From positions 186,001 to 250,000 of the forward strand of contig NZ_JARUKY010000006.1 of NCBI RefSeq assembly GCF_029688925.1: 64,000 bases of DNA, given 5' to 3'. This DNA is from Evansella sp. AB-P1 (lineage in GTDB: Bacteria > Bacillota > Bacilli > Bacillales > Salisediminibacteriaceae). Shown here in pieces: positions 1 to 8,520 of the stretch (position 1 is the stretch's first letter; every line of letters starts with the position of its first letter). Made by a program: the position numbers and the translations under genes. The notes beneath the pieces were generated by a model. The model did no database searches and was not told where the DNA came from. It saw only the letters and a program-made list of their open reading frames with translations.

Positions 1-396
1 GCTAAGTACGAAGCAAATTCCAACGGTTAGAAGAATAGCTAAAAGAAACCCAAACTCACCACTAGGAACGTGCCTTGCTGTCAATGCTAAGCTGTAAGCT
101 CCTATTCCAAAAAACATGGCATGACCGAAAGAAATAATTCCTGTATACCCAAGAAGAAGATTGTAGCTCATAGCAAAGACAGACCAGATAAAAATGTTCG
201 TTAATAAGAAAAGATAGCTGTTTTTTGTAATTAATAATGGAACAGCAAATAAAAGGAGAAGAATGATGATCCACGTGACCCTTTTACCCGTCAACGATTT
301 GAGGTCTAAGAGCCTTCCTTTACGTTCAGGTTCTGGCAATACATTGGTATTTCCATTCGTATACGATGTACCCGTCTCTTTCGCAGTCGTTTTCAC
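1..396 (-). CDS. livM: Branched-chain amino acid ABC transporter permease LivM (partial)
   Basis: N-terminal 132 codons of a LivM-type inner-membrane permease; the rest lies beyond the left edge. The reading frame opens with GTG at 394-396. Its Shine-Dalgarno (GGGAGGTGA, 404-412) overlaps the stop of the upstream livH, so the two are translationally coupled. After a hydrophilic N-terminal extension of about 40 residues come a first membrane segment (WIIILLLLFAVPLLI) and the LivM-typical stretch NLLLGYTGIISFGHAMFF. It would pair with LivH to form the membrane channel driven by LivG and LivF. The hydrophilic N-terminal extension is common in LivM. Family call is firm; substrate is inferred from the family only. 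Confidence 0.9.
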   Translation of the reverse strand, partial: MKTTAKETGTSYTNGNTNVLPEPERKGRLLDLKSLTGKRVTWIIILLLLFAVPLLITKNSYLFLLTNIFIWSVFAMSYNLLLGYTGIISFGHAMFFGIGAYSLALTARHVPSGEFGFLLAILLTVGICFVLS

Positions 397-403
397 TTAA
401 CCG

Positions 404-1291
404 TCACCTCCCTGCTCCAAATATTCCAGTTGGCTTAATTAACAGTACAGTTGCCATAATGAGCATATTTACTGCTAATGAGCCTGGTGGAAAGTAGTAC
501 GCCATATACGCTTCCGACAACCCTACAAGTACTGCAGCAACTGCAGATCCTGCCACACTTCCTAATCCACCTATTGCAACGACGATAAAGGCAATGAGCA
601 TGAGATCTAGCCCCATTCCAGGATTGACCTGTCCTTGATATGGCCCCCACATATATCCTCCAATACAAGCAAGAACCGTTCCAAATACGAAAACTAGAGT
701 AAATACTTTTCGAACATTAACACCTAGTGCCTGAATCATATCGCTGTTTTCCACGCCAGCCCGCACAACGATACCCAGCTTTGATTTCTTGAGCATGAAT
801 AGAAGAAGCACTAGAATTGTTGTACTAAAAATGATGATGAACAAACGATAATACGTAAGCCTCACGTCTCCCACCATAAAATTTCCTGTTAAAAATTCAG
901 GCTGAACTACACGGATTAAGTTTGGCCCCCAAAAAACCTTCACTAATTCACCAACAACGAGCATGACACCTGTCGTAATTAAAATTTGCCGTAGATGATT
1001 TCCATACACTTGACGAACCGTAAACCGTTCTACAACGTAGCCTAAAATTACCCCAATAAGAGCTGCAGCTCCCATACCTATAAAAAAGTTTACGTTTCCC
1101 CAAGGTGAATCCCAACCACCAATTAGAATGTATACCCACGTTCCCATGTATGCACCAAACATGAATAAAGCTCCGTGGGCAAAATTTAAAACAGACATAA
1201 GTCCGAAAATAAGAGACAATCCAGCGGCAAGTAGGAAAATCAACATCCCTGTTGCTAAGCCATTAAATACTAGCGTTAAATGAAGCTCCAT
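404..1291 (-). CDS. livH: Branched-chain amino acid ABC transporter permease LivH
   Basis: Permease subunit of a hydrophobic amino acid (HAAT family) importer, 295 aa, a normal length. The N-terminal FNGLATGMLIFLLAAGLSLI and FGLMSVLNFAHGALFMFGAY are classic LivH signatures; the C-terminal half holds GLGSVAGSAVAAVLVGL. About eight hydrophobic segments span the protein. It starts at ATG 1291 behind a GAGGTGA site and sits 24 bp after livF. Gene order on the minus strand is binding protein, livG, livF, livH, livM. The actual substrate could be another small organic acid or amide, since this family is broad. Confidence 0.93.
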   Translation of the reverse strand: MELHLTLVFNGLATGMLIFLLAAGLSLIFGLMSVLNFAHGALFMFGAYMGTWVYILIGGWDSPWGNVNFFIGMGAAALIGVILGYVVERFTVRQVYGNHLRQILITTGVMLVVGELVKVFWGPNLIRVVQPEFLTGNFMVGDVRLTYYRLFIIIFSTTILVLLLFMLKKSKLGIVVRAGVENSDMIQALGVNVRKVFTLVFVFGTVLACIGGYMWGPYQGQVNPGMGLDLMLIAFIVVAIGGLGSVAGSAVAAVLVGLSEAYMAYYFPPGSLAVNMLIMATVLLIKPTGIFGAGR

Positions 1292-1315
1292 TTGTTCACC
1301 TCCAAATCTATTAAC

Positions 1316-2020
1316 TTAAGCAATTCCTAAATATTTTTTCCTCAATCCTTCATCATCAAGTAGAAGCTGCATACTCCCATCAAAAACAGTTCGACCTTCG
1401 TCAATCATGTAGAAATAATCCCCTAATTGACTAGCCATCATGAAATTTTGTTCCACTAGGAGAATCGTTGTTGTTTCCCGAATCACGTTCATGGCTTCCA
1501 TTACCTTCTCCACCATAATGGGAGCTAGACCTTTTGAAGGTTCATCAATCAGGAGAAGAGGCGTTTCATTCACTAGCGCCCTTGCAATGGATAACATTTG
1601 CTTTTGTCCCCCTGACAAATGACCGCCCTTTCGCTTCCAGGCTGTCTTCAAGTCAGGGAAGAGACCCAATAGCCACTCCTGCCGTTCAAATGTTTTATCA
1701 TCCTCTTTCCTCATAGCAACTCGCATATTCTCTTCCACTGTTAATCCTGCAAAAATATCTTGATCCTCTGGCACATAACCGATCCCTTTTTTTGCTATCG
1801 TATAGGTTGGTGAATTCATTAACGACTCTTCCTTAAACAATATTTCACCCTTCATGTTTGGATAGAATCCCATGATCGAACGGATGGTAGTCGTTTTTCC
1901 TGCACCATTTCTCCCTAAAACTACGGTCACACTTCCCTCCGGAACCTCTAAATCTACGCCTTGAAGAATATGAAATTGCTCAATATGAGTATGGAGGCCA
2001 TTAATTTTCAGCATCGTCAT
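1316..2020 (-). CDS. livF: Branched-chain amino acid ABC transporter ATP-binding protein LivF
   Basis: Cytoplasmic ATPase subunit, 234 aa. Walker A is GRNGAGKTT near residue 37, the signature is LSGGQKQ near 135, and Walker B is LLLIDEPSKGL. The LivF type is recognised by KGIGYVPEDQDIFAGLTVEENM. The reading frame overlaps the end of livG by 20 bp; the start is ATG 2020 or the in-frame ATG at 2014, both consistent with coupling. Together with LivG it forms the nucleotide-binding dimer that energises LivHM. Confidence 0.93.
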   Translation of the reverse strand: MTMLKINGLHTHIEQFHILQGVDLEVPEGSVTVVLGRNGAGKTTTIRSIMGFYPNMKGEILFKEESLMNSPTYTIAKKGIGYVPEDQDIFAGLTVEENMRVAMRKEDDKTFERQEWLLGLFPDLKTAWKRKGGHLSGGQKQMLSIARALVNETPLLLIDEPSKGLAPIMVEKVMEAMNVIRETTTILLVEQNFMMASQLGDYFYMIDEGRTVFDGSMQLLLDDEGLRKKYLGIA

Positions 2021-2822
2021 ACAACCCTCCTAAATAAGCTGATTGAACTTGTTCATTATTCATAATTTCCTCCGGTGAACCATCCGCTAATTGCTTGCCG
2101 TGAAACAATACAGCAATGGAGTCAGAAAGGTGTTTTACTAAATCAATTTTGTGTTCAATAAGGAGGATTGTTCGATCACGTTGGTCACGAATGTTTTCAA
2201 GAACTTCAATAATTTGTGGCACCTCATCTATAGACATGCCTGCCGTTGGTTCATCTAGTAATAGTAGTTCCGTATCTAAAGCAAGAAGGATCGCAATTTC
2301 AAGCTTTCTTTTTTCCCCATGAGCTAAAGCGGAGGCAGGTTGATCACTTTTTTCCCGTAGATTCACTCTTTCTAGTGCGTCCAGAGCTTCCTCCTCCAAG
2401 TGCTTATAGTATCGATAATGCCGAAACATAGAATAATGAATATTGTGCTTCCCTTGAACGGCTAGCCTCACATTTTCTAATACAGTGAGAGTAGGGAATA
2501 CATTCGTTATTTGAAAGGATCTTCCAATCCCAAGCTTCGTTCGTTTATGTGGTGGCAAATGATGAATTTCTTTTCCTCGGAAATGAATTTTTCCTGATGT
2601 AGGCTTCATTTGACCGGAAAGCAAGTTAAAAAATGTCGTTTTCCCTGCTCCATTAGGTCCAATGATAGATTTAAATTCCTTATCAAAAATAGTGAGAGAC
2701 ACCGCGTTCACTGCGGTGTGTCCCCCAAATGATTTTGTTACATTAACCGTCTCAATAATTTTTTCTTTCGTTGTTTCCTTTGCATGTGACTGGCCTTTTG
2801 CATCCTTTGTCGTCGTATTCAT
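2001..2822 (-). CDS. livG: Branched-chain amino acid ABC transporter ATP-binding protein LivG
   Basis: Second ATPase subunit, 273 aa. Walker A is GPNGAGKTT, the signature region is ALAHGEKRKLEIA (typical of LivG, where the LSGGQ motif is replaced), and Walker B is LLLLDEPTAGM. The first 20 or so residues (MNTTTKDAKGQSHAKE) are a polar extension before the ABC fold begins. The gene lies 14 bp after the binding-protein gene and overlaps livF, which fits one operon. Confidence 0.93.
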   Translation of the reverse strand: MNTTTKDAKGQSHAKETTKEKIIETVNVTKSFGGHTAVNAVSLTIFDKEFKSIIGPNGAGKTTFFNLLSGQMKPTSGKIHFRGKEIHHLPPHKRTKLGIGRSFQITNVFPTLTVLENVRLAVQGKHNIHYSMFRHYRYYKHLEEEALDALERVNLREKSDQPASALAHGEKRKLEIAILLALDTELLLLDEPTAGMSIDEVPQIIEVLENIRDQRDRTILLIEHKIDLVKHLSDSIAVLFHGKQLADGSPEEIMNNEQVQSAYLGGLYDDAEN

Positions 2823-2836
2823 GAGAGAGTCCCCCT

Positions 2837-4138
2837 TTAGTTTCGAATCGGTGGTGCCGTTTCCTCTGGTGATAGCTCTCTTATTAATACAGGTAAAGGA
2901 TAGTCATAATCCTCATGCTCCTGTAATTCAATGGCATACAACGCTTGAAGTGCTTGATGATCCTCTTCACGGAACGTCATAGTTCCTTTTGGTGAATCAA
3001 AGCTCATCCCTTTCATGGCATCCCTTAATGCATCTGCATTCGTATCGCCACCTGTTAACGTCAATGCTTCTACTGCAGCAATTGCACTGGCCATTCCTCC
3101 TGCTGTAAATAGATCTGGCACCTCACCATCATGCAAACGCATATGCTCCTCAACAAGATAGTCATTCACTGGATTATTCGGAAGAGTATAATGATAAACA
3201 GAAAAGCCTTCCATCCCAATTAAGTCATCCATTGTATATAACGCTGCAATATCCGGTGCTCCTGTTGAAATGGTAATTCCACGATCTTGCACTCCCATAT
3301 CCTGTAGCGCTTGCCATGGCGAATTAGCTCCAGACCATATGACGAAAAGGTACTCAGGATCTGCATCTATAATCCGTTGAATATTAGCAGTAAAGTCCGT
3401 AGCATCAGGGGCTGGAAATTCCTCTAAAACGATATTAGCTCCTAACGCTTCCGCCGCTTCTTTAAATGCTTCCGCACCATCTAACCCGAAGGCATAGTTC
3501 GGAGCAAGAATAGCAATATCTGTTCCATCTGAGGCAATCGCCGCTGCCCCTGCTACCGCATCCTGAGAGGAGTTACGCCCCGTACGGAAAATATACGGAT
3601 TCCACTCTGAACCAGTAATAGCATCTGCTACTGCAGGCTCCACAATCATAATTCGTTCATAAACCTCAGCTAAAGGTAATACTGCCAGCGTATCACCACT
3701 ACTAGCTGCCCCTACAAGAATATCTACCCCTTCATTTTCATAAAGCTCTGTTGCTTGCTGAACAGCAACTTGCGGTTCCGTTTGTGTATCACGAATAATC
3801 ACTTCTATAGGACGACCATTCACCACACGTGTCCCATCGGTAGCATAATCTAACCCTATATCAAACCCCTTAATCATCTGATGACCATACGCTTCAAGAA
3901 TCCCAGTTTGGGATGTAAGAACCCCAATTTTGATAGGATCCCCAGTTACTTCCCCAGCATTATCACTATCTCCGTCGTCGTTGTCATCATCGTTCCCAGC
4001 ATCATTAACTTCATCATTGTCATTTTCATTACCAGAATTATCAGTAGCCGCATCATTATCCCCACAACCAGCTAATAACAATAAAAATAAACATACAAAT
4101 AAAAGCAAAAACGACTGAATACCCCTTTTCATCTTCAT
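2837..4138 (-). CDS. ABC transporter substrate-binding lipoprotein (LivJ-like)
   Basis: Extracytoplasmic binding protein of the Leu/Ile/Val-binding (periplasmic binding protein type I) family, 433 aa. A lipoprotein signal peptide ends in a LAGC lipobox, with Cys at about residue 25. It is followed by an unusually acidic Asp/Asn/Gly linker to about residue 68, then the folded domain beginning DPIKIGVLTSQTG. Such acidic tethers are frequent in halophilic or alkaliphilic Bacillaceae (inference). The start ATG 4138 follows GGGGCGA. It heads the liv genes. The true ligand is not readable from sequence; amides, short carboxylates and branched-chain amino acids are all possible. Confidence 0.9.
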   Translation of the reverse strand: MKMKRGIQSFLLLFVCLFLLLLAGCGDNDAATDNSGNENDNDEVNDAGNDDDNDDGDSDNAGEVTGDPIKIGVLTSQTGILEAYGHQMIKGFDIGLDYATDGTRVVNGRPIEVIIRDTQTEPQVAVQQATELYENEGVDILVGAASSGDTLAVLPLAEVYERIMIVEPAVADAITGSEWNPYIFRTGRNSSQDAVAGAAAIASDGTDIAILAPNYAFGLDGAEAFKEAAEALGANIVLEEFPAPDATDFTANIQRIIDADPEYLFVIWSGANSPWQALQDMGVQDRGITISTGAPDIAALYTMDDLIGMEGFSVYHYTLPNNPVNDYLVEEHMRLHDGEVPDLFTAGGMASAIAAVEALTLTGGDTNADALRDAMKGMSFDSPKGTMTFREEDHQALQALYAIELQEHEDYDYPLPVLIRELSPEETAPPIRN

Positions 4139-4252
4139 TCGCCCCTTTCAAATTTGACAATGCCTCTTGGGTAGATTCCAAGTAAAAACAGTGTAGTACC
4201 AGCAAGTTACAAATGAGTTTCATTTTATTTGTAAATTCATAATTTTCAGATA

Positions 4253-5077
4253 TTATTGCGCAGTATAACCACCATCAATCACTACCGATTGCCCCGTTAT
4301 TCCTCTTGCCTTTTCACTTCCTAGAAAAACAACGTAATCTGCTATTTCCTGGACGGAAAGAAGGCGTTTTTCCGGCACCAGTGGATAAATCACTTCATTT
4401 AACACCTCCTCTAGAGGGACCTTTCTTGTTCTTGCTAAATCAGCTAACTGATTTTGAACGAGAGGCGTGTCTACATATCCAGGACATAAGGCATTCACGG
4501 TGATTCCTTCTGCAGCTGTTTCTAAAGCAGCTACCTTCGTTAAGCCAATGACTCCGTGCTTCGAGCTATTATAAGCAGCCTTTCCAGAGAAGCCTACTAA
4601 ACCATTAATGGATGCCATGTGGATAATTCGTCCATACTTCCGTTCTTTCATATGTGGAAGAACGTACTTCATCGTTAAAAATGGACCAAAACACATGACT
4701 CTCCACAGCTTTTCAAACATTTCTGGAGGAAATTCTTCAATTATGGACACATATTGTAGTCCTGCACTGTTAATAAGTACATCAATCTTCTGAAACTTAT
4801 TAAGAGCTTTATCCACAGCATCCTTTACTTCCTCTTCCTTCGTAATATCGAAAGGAAGGAACAGAATGTCTCCTTTCTTTGTTGCATCACTTATTGATAT
4901 AGCCGATGTAGCTGATGTAGCCATTTCAAGCTCCTCTTTCACCTCTTTTAATCCACCATCCTTTAAGTCACATAACACAACATTGGCACCTAACTTAACA
5001 AAAGCCAAGGCAATGCCTTTTCCTATTCCACTAGCAGCCCCTGTAATAAAAATCACTTTTCCAGTCCATTCCGTCAC
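4253..5077 (-). CDS. SDR oxidoreductase, 3-hydroxybutyrate dehydrogenase-like
   Basis: Short-chain dehydrogenase/reductase, 274 aa from the chosen GTG start (5075-5077), which has a well-spaced GGGAGGG site. An in-frame ATG at 5131 lacks a good site. Visible motifs are the cofactor-binding TGAASGIGKG, the NSAG strand, the catalytic YNSSKHG (Tyr-x3-Lys) and a C-terminal GITGQSVVIDGGYTAQ. The C-terminal region with ALCPGYVDTPLVQNQ and a long insertion resembles D-3-hydroxybutyrate dehydrogenases (BdhA). It lies 114 bp upstream of the liv genes on the same strand, so co-transcription is possible. Substrate assignment is moderate. Confidence 0.75.
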   Translation of the reverse strand: MTEWTGKVIFITGAASGIGKGIALAFVKLGANVVLCDLKDGGLKEVKEELEMATSATSAISISDATKKGDILFLPFDITKEEEVKDAVDKALNKFQKIDVLINSAGLQYVSIIEEFPPEMFEKLWRVMCFGPFLTMKYVLPHMKERKYGRIIHMASINGLVGFSGKAAYNSSKHGVIGLTKVAALETAAEGITVNALCPGYVDTPLVQNQLADLARTRKVPLEEVLNEVIYPLVPEKRLLSVQEIADYVVFLGSEKARGITGQSVVIDGGYTAQ

Positions 5078-5151
5078 CCTAATCCCTCCCATACCTCTTT
5101 CTACCACTCCAAAGTAACAACCCAGTAACAAAAAACCTTACCAAACAAATC

Positions 5152-5270
5152 GTACCAAACCAAAAAGTACCGAACCTGGTTCCGGAACTTTTATGTCACA
5201 AAATCGTACCAAACCTGGTTCCGGAACTTTTGGTCACAAAAACTTCCTAAAATTGTACGGAAACAGGTTC
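5152..5270. repeat. Palindromic direct repeats in divergent intergenic region (candidate operators)
   Basis: Between the divergent SDR and folate-ligase-like genes, a 36-37 bp unit occurs twice (5167-5203 and 5206-5241, 39-bp period). Each begins GTACC, contains AACCTGGTT fused to the perfect palindrome GTTCCGGAAC (5179-5188 and 5218-5227), then AACTTTT and GTCACAAAA. A partial GTACCAAACC precedes them at 5153 and an inverted GTACGGAAACAGGTTC follows at 5255-5270. The layout suits a TetR-type operator cluster or a small intergenic repeat; no regulator is encoded next to it here. Confidence 0.6.
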
Positions 5271-5300
5271 TTGTCTATAATTGGATTGAGGTGATTACAG

Positions 5301-6041
5301 ATGCGGAGTAAGAAAGAAATTCGAGAAGAGGTTTGGGCGAAGATGATGGAAGAAAAGGTTGGGCGTTTTCCTTTTCCACTTAAGGGGAGGATCCCTAATT
5401 TCAAAGGAGCAGAAAAGGCAGCTCAGCATGTTTTTCAAATGGAGGAGTACAAACAAGCAAAGGTCATCAAAATTAATCCTGACTCTCCACAGCTCCCTAT
5501 TCGTGCACAAGTATTAAAGGATGGAAAAACACTTTTAGTCCCAACGCCACGTCTAAAGGATGGTTTTATCCTAGTGTCCCCAGAAAACGTTCCACCTGGG
5601 GAAGAAAGAAAAGCTGCAAGTTTAAAAAATATTCTTCAATATGGAAAGGTCATTCCTCTATCACAATTACCTACCATTGATTTATTCTTCGCAGGTTCCG
5701 TTGCTGTTCACCGTGATGGACGACGAATTGGTAAAGGAGAAGGGTATGCAGATCGAGAATACGCTATTATTCGTGAACTCGGAAACCCACCTATCCCTAT
5801 TATTGGATCTGTCCATTCTGTTCAGGTAATTAATGAAGAAATACCGAAGGATCCGTACGATTTAACGTTAGATTGGATTGCAACAGAACAAGGGGTCATT
5901 AAAACAAATTCACCCTATTCAAAGCCTGAGAAAATGATATGGTCTGAAGTATCAGAAGAGGATATGGAAGAAATGCCAGTCTTAAAAGAGGTTTGGACCT
6001 TAACAAAAGGAACAAGCTTTCAGCCTAAAAACAAGTCTTAA
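5301..6041 (+). CDS. 5-formyltetrahydrofolate cyclo-ligase family protein
   Basis: Cytoplasmic protein of 246 aa with the 5-FTHF cyclo-ligase (MTHFS) fold. The C-terminal signature RIGKGEGYADREYA, which contributes substrate and nucleotide binding in the family, is clear, as is the DLFFAGSVAVHRDG stretch just before it. It is longer than housekeeping YqgN/MTHFS (about 190 aa) and matches the MTHFS-like subgroup with a longer N-terminus, whose role is not settled. The start ATG follows GAGGTGATTACAG. It is divergent from the SDR and stands alone, followed by a hairpin terminator. Confidence 0.75.
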   Translation: MRSKKEIREEVWAKMMEEKVGRFPFPLKGRIPNFKGAEKAAQHVFQMEEYKQAKVIKINPDSPQLPIRAQVLKDGKTLLVPTPRLKDGFILVSPENVPPGEERKAASLKNILQYGKVIPLSQLPTIDLFFAGSVAVHRDGRRIGKGEGYADREYAIIRELGNPPIPIIGSVHSVQVINEEIPKDPYDLTLDWIATEQGVIKTNSPYSKPEKMIWSEVSEEDMEEMPVLKEVWTLTKGTSFQPKNKS

Positions 6042-6255
6042 AAATATAAAAATCCCAGAAGCCAATAAGAAAAGCTCAAGGGGCCTCAATTTATCTTAAG
6101 TACGAATGCCCACGTCCTGTGTGCAACAGTGTAATTTCATTTTGCAGGAACATATAAAAAAAGTGATCACTTGTCCTGGGAAACGATTAACGATTAAATC
6201 ATCGATGTCCTGTCTCCTAGACAACTTTCATAGAGAAAAAAATTTATAAACTCTA

Positions 6256-6307
6256 TAAAAAAAGGAAGCCAAACGAATCGTCCATTCGTCAGCTTCCTTT
6301 TTTCTAT
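6256..6307. terminator. Bidirectional Rho-independent terminator
   Basis: Inverted repeat with GGAAGC / GCTTCC outer arms and ACGAAT / ATTCGT inner arms around a short loop, flanked by an A-run on the left and a T-run on the right. It can therefore end both the plus-strand folate-ligase-like gene and the minus-strand ridA operon. The rest of 6042-6255 shows no gene. Confidence 0.85.
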
Positions 6308-6339
6308 AAAACCCCAAATGCCGCAGTCAATATATTCGT

Positions 6340-6723
6340 CTACCCCTTTACCGCAATTACTTCAACCTCTACTAATGCATCTTTCGGTAATCGAGCTACC
6401 TCCACTGCACTCCTTGCTGGAAATGGCTCTTCAAACTGCTGTGAGTAAATTTCATTAACGCGAACAAAATCATCCATGTTTTTCATAAAAACAGTTGCCT
6501 TTACAACATCATTCATCGTACATCCTGCAGCTTCTAAAACACCTTTTACATTCTTAAAAACTTGTACAGTCTGTGCTTCAAGACCTTCCACCATTTCACC
6601 TGTTTCAGGGACTAGTGGAATTTGTCCAGAACAAAAAACCATATTCCCTGTAATTACTGCTTGTGAATAAGGGCCAATTGCCCCAGGAGCATTATTTGTT
6701 TTAACTATTTCTTTTGTCATCAT
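6340..6723 (-). CDS. ridA: RidA family enamine/imine deaminase
   Basis: 127-aa RidA/YjgF/UK114 protein. Members hydrolyse reactive 2-aminoacrylate and other enamine/imine intermediates formed by PLP enzymes. Family hallmarks are [12 protein letters not shown] at the N-terminus, VFCSGQIPL, and [23 protein letters not shown] at the C-terminus, which carries the conserved substrate-binding Arg. It follows pxpC by 16 bp on the same strand, so it is probably the last gene of the 5-oxoprolinase operon. In B. subtilis the housekeeping homologue (yabJ) sits elsewhere, so this may be a second, pathway-associated copy. Confidence 0.92.
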   Translation of the reverse strand: MMTKEIVKTNNAPGAIGPYSQAVITGNMVFCSGQIPLVPETGEMVEGLEAQTVQVFKNVKGVLEAAGCTMNDVVKATVFMKNMDDFVRVNEIYSQQFEEPFPARSAVEVARLPKDALVEVEVIAVKG

Positions 6724-6739
6724 TCTTCACCTTACCTTT

Positions 6740-7726
6740 TTATATTTTTGAAAAAGTATGTGCGGTAACACCTACATGAAGCTGTGAAAAAAGCTGTTCC
6801 CTTTTTCTTAATTCATCATGAGCTTTCGTCACACTTACCTTTTTAAACGAAAGGCTTTGCCCAGGTAAACGTTGTGCTACCTTCCATAAATCTACACTAA
6901 TAACATTGGCAATTTTAGGGTATCCACCTGACGTTTGACGATCCGCCATTAACACGATTGGTTGCCCGTCACTAGGAACTTGAATGGAGCCTTCTGTCAC
7001 TGCATCCGTAATCATTTCATTACTATTGTGACGTATTAGAGGCTCCCCTTCAAGTCGATAACCCATTCGATCAGATTGTGTTGAAATTTTATAGGTCGAA
7101 TTATAAAATTTCTCTATTGTTTCTTCTGAAAACATGGATTCCTGTGGACCTGGTATAACACGAATAACGCTATTCATTTCTAAATTTGGAGTAGCAGAGA
7201 AAGATATGGTTTTCCTCCTATTACTGGTCATGCTATTTTCTGTTATACGGGCCACTGAACCGTGACACTGAATCACATCTTTTACTTGCAAGGCTCTTCC
7301 TTCGTATCCCCCTATTTGAGCTTTTACATACGTTGCTTTACTCCCCATTACATCAGGTACGTCTATTCCACCTTCAACTAAGATATATGCTCTTGTACCT
7401 GATTGAGGTTTCCCAAACCCTAATTCATCCCCTTTTGAAACATGAATGGATGTCCACATGGGGATAGGCTGTTTATTTAAAGTAGGGGATAAATTGGCAC
7501 CTGCAATGACTATTTCAGTGTCGTTTAAAATCCTTAAGGTTGGTCCAAGCATCGTAATTTCAAGGCCTGCTGCATGTCTTTCATTACCAAGAAGAAGATT
7601 CCCTAACTGAAAGGAATAGTCATCCATTGCCCCCGCAGGAACAATACCATATTTTTGATAACCAATTCGCCCTAAATCTTGTACGGTCGTATGTAAGCCT
7701 GGATCAATTACCTCAAATATTTTCAT
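6740..7726 (-). CDS. pxpC: 5-oxoprolinase subunit PxpC (biotin-dependent carboxyltransferase-like)
   Basis: 328 aa, normal for PxpC (KipA in B. subtilis, AHS2 domain). Motifs: DPGLHTTVQDLGRIGYQKYGIVPAGAMD at the N-terminus (position 8 onward), GPQESMFSEE, and SDRMGYRLEG near residue 218. With PxpA and PxpB it forms the prokaryotic ATP-dependent 5-oxoprolinase that converts 5-oxoproline to glutamate. It overlaps pxpA by 14 bp, indicating a translationally coupled operon pxpB-pxpA-pxpC-ridA. Confidence 0.92.
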   Translation of the reverse strand: MKIFEVIDPGLHTTVQDLGRIGYQKYGIVPAGAMDDYSFQLGNLLLGNERHAAGLEITMLGPTLRILNDTEIVIAGANLSPTLNKQPIPMWTSIHVSKGDELGFGKPQSGTRAYILVEGGIDVPDVMGSKATYVKAQIGGYEGRALQVKDVIQCHGSVARITENSMTSNRRKTISFSATPNLEMNSVIRVIPGPQESMFSEETIEKFYNSTYKISTQSDRMGYRLEGEPLIRHNSNEMITDAVTEGSIQVPSDGQPIVLMADRQTSGGYPKIANVISVDLWKVAQRLPGQSLSFKKVSVTKAHDELRKREQLFSQLHVGVTAHTFSKI

Positions 7727-8498
7727 TATATCTACTCCCTACAGGTGATGTTACTGTAACTCCATGTTCTTCAAAAGTAGCTCTAAGTTGCTGGACAAAG
7801 TAAAGGGATTCTGTTTTATCTCCATGTACACATATTGTATCTCCTTGGATTGGAATCTTTGAACCATCTATAGCTGTAACAAATCCCCCTAAGACAATTT
7901 CTAACGATTGATTCATCATTTGCTCTGCATTACTAATTACCCCGTTAGGATGTGTTCTCGGAGTTAAAGTTCCATCTGGCTGGTACGTTCGATCAGCAAA
8001 TACCTCCTGTGCTACAGACAAACCAACTTTCCCCCCTTCTTTTATAAGCTCACTTCCTGCAAGCCCATATAGTATCAAAGAAGAATCAATATCCTTTACT
8101 GCCATTGCAATCGACCTGGCAATATCCGTATTCGTTGCAGCCATATTAAATAAAGCACCATGAGGCTTAACATGGTGAAGCTTTTCCTTTTGAATATGTA
8201 AAAAACCTTGAAGAGCACTTACTTGGTATACAACCATATTATAAACATCAGACGGTGACACTTCCATCATCCTTCGTCCAAAACCCATGAGATCTGGCAA
8301 GCCCGGATGAGCTCCGATACTTACATTGTTTTCTGTAGCCAGTTTTACGGTTCGATGCATGACATTATGATCTCCTGCATGATAGCCACATGCAATATTG
8401 GCAGAAGTAATATACTGAAGAACATTTTCATCATTTCCAATTTTATAGGCACCGAAGCTTTCACCAATATCACTATTCAAATCAATTAGTTTTCCCAT
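7713..8498 (-). CDS. pxpA: 5-oxoprolinase subunit PxpA (LamB/YcsF family)
   Basis: 261 aa, full length for YcsF/PxpA. The N-terminus LIDLNSDIGESFGAYKIGND and the following NIACGYHAGDHNVM are the family signature, with candidate active-site Asp, Glu and His residues intact; GAHPGLPDLMGFGRR and HVKPHGALFN are also present. It catalyses the ATP-dependent opening of 5-oxoproline with PxpB and PxpC. It lies 22 bp after pxpB. Confidence 0.94.
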   Translation of the reverse strand: MGKLIDLNSDIGESFGAYKIGNDENVLQYITSANIACGYHAGDHNVMHRTVKLATENNVSIGAHPGLPDLMGFGRRMMEVSPSDVYNMVVYQVSALQGFLHIQKEKLHHVKPHGALFNMAATNTDIARSIAMAVKDIDSSLILYGLAGSELIKEGGKVGLSVAQEVFADRTYQPDGTLTPRTHPNGVISNAEQMMNQSLEIVLGGFVTAIDGSKIPIQGDTICVHGDKTESLYFVQQLRATFEEHGVTVTSPVGSRYNENI

Positions 8499-8520
8499 GC
8501 ATCTCCCACACCTTTTCCTT

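Noticed and set aside
6060-6250. Possible small RNA between the folate-ligase-like gene and ridA
   Set aside because: A few short GTCCTG-type repeats but no convincing promoter or stable fold other than the terminator at 6256.
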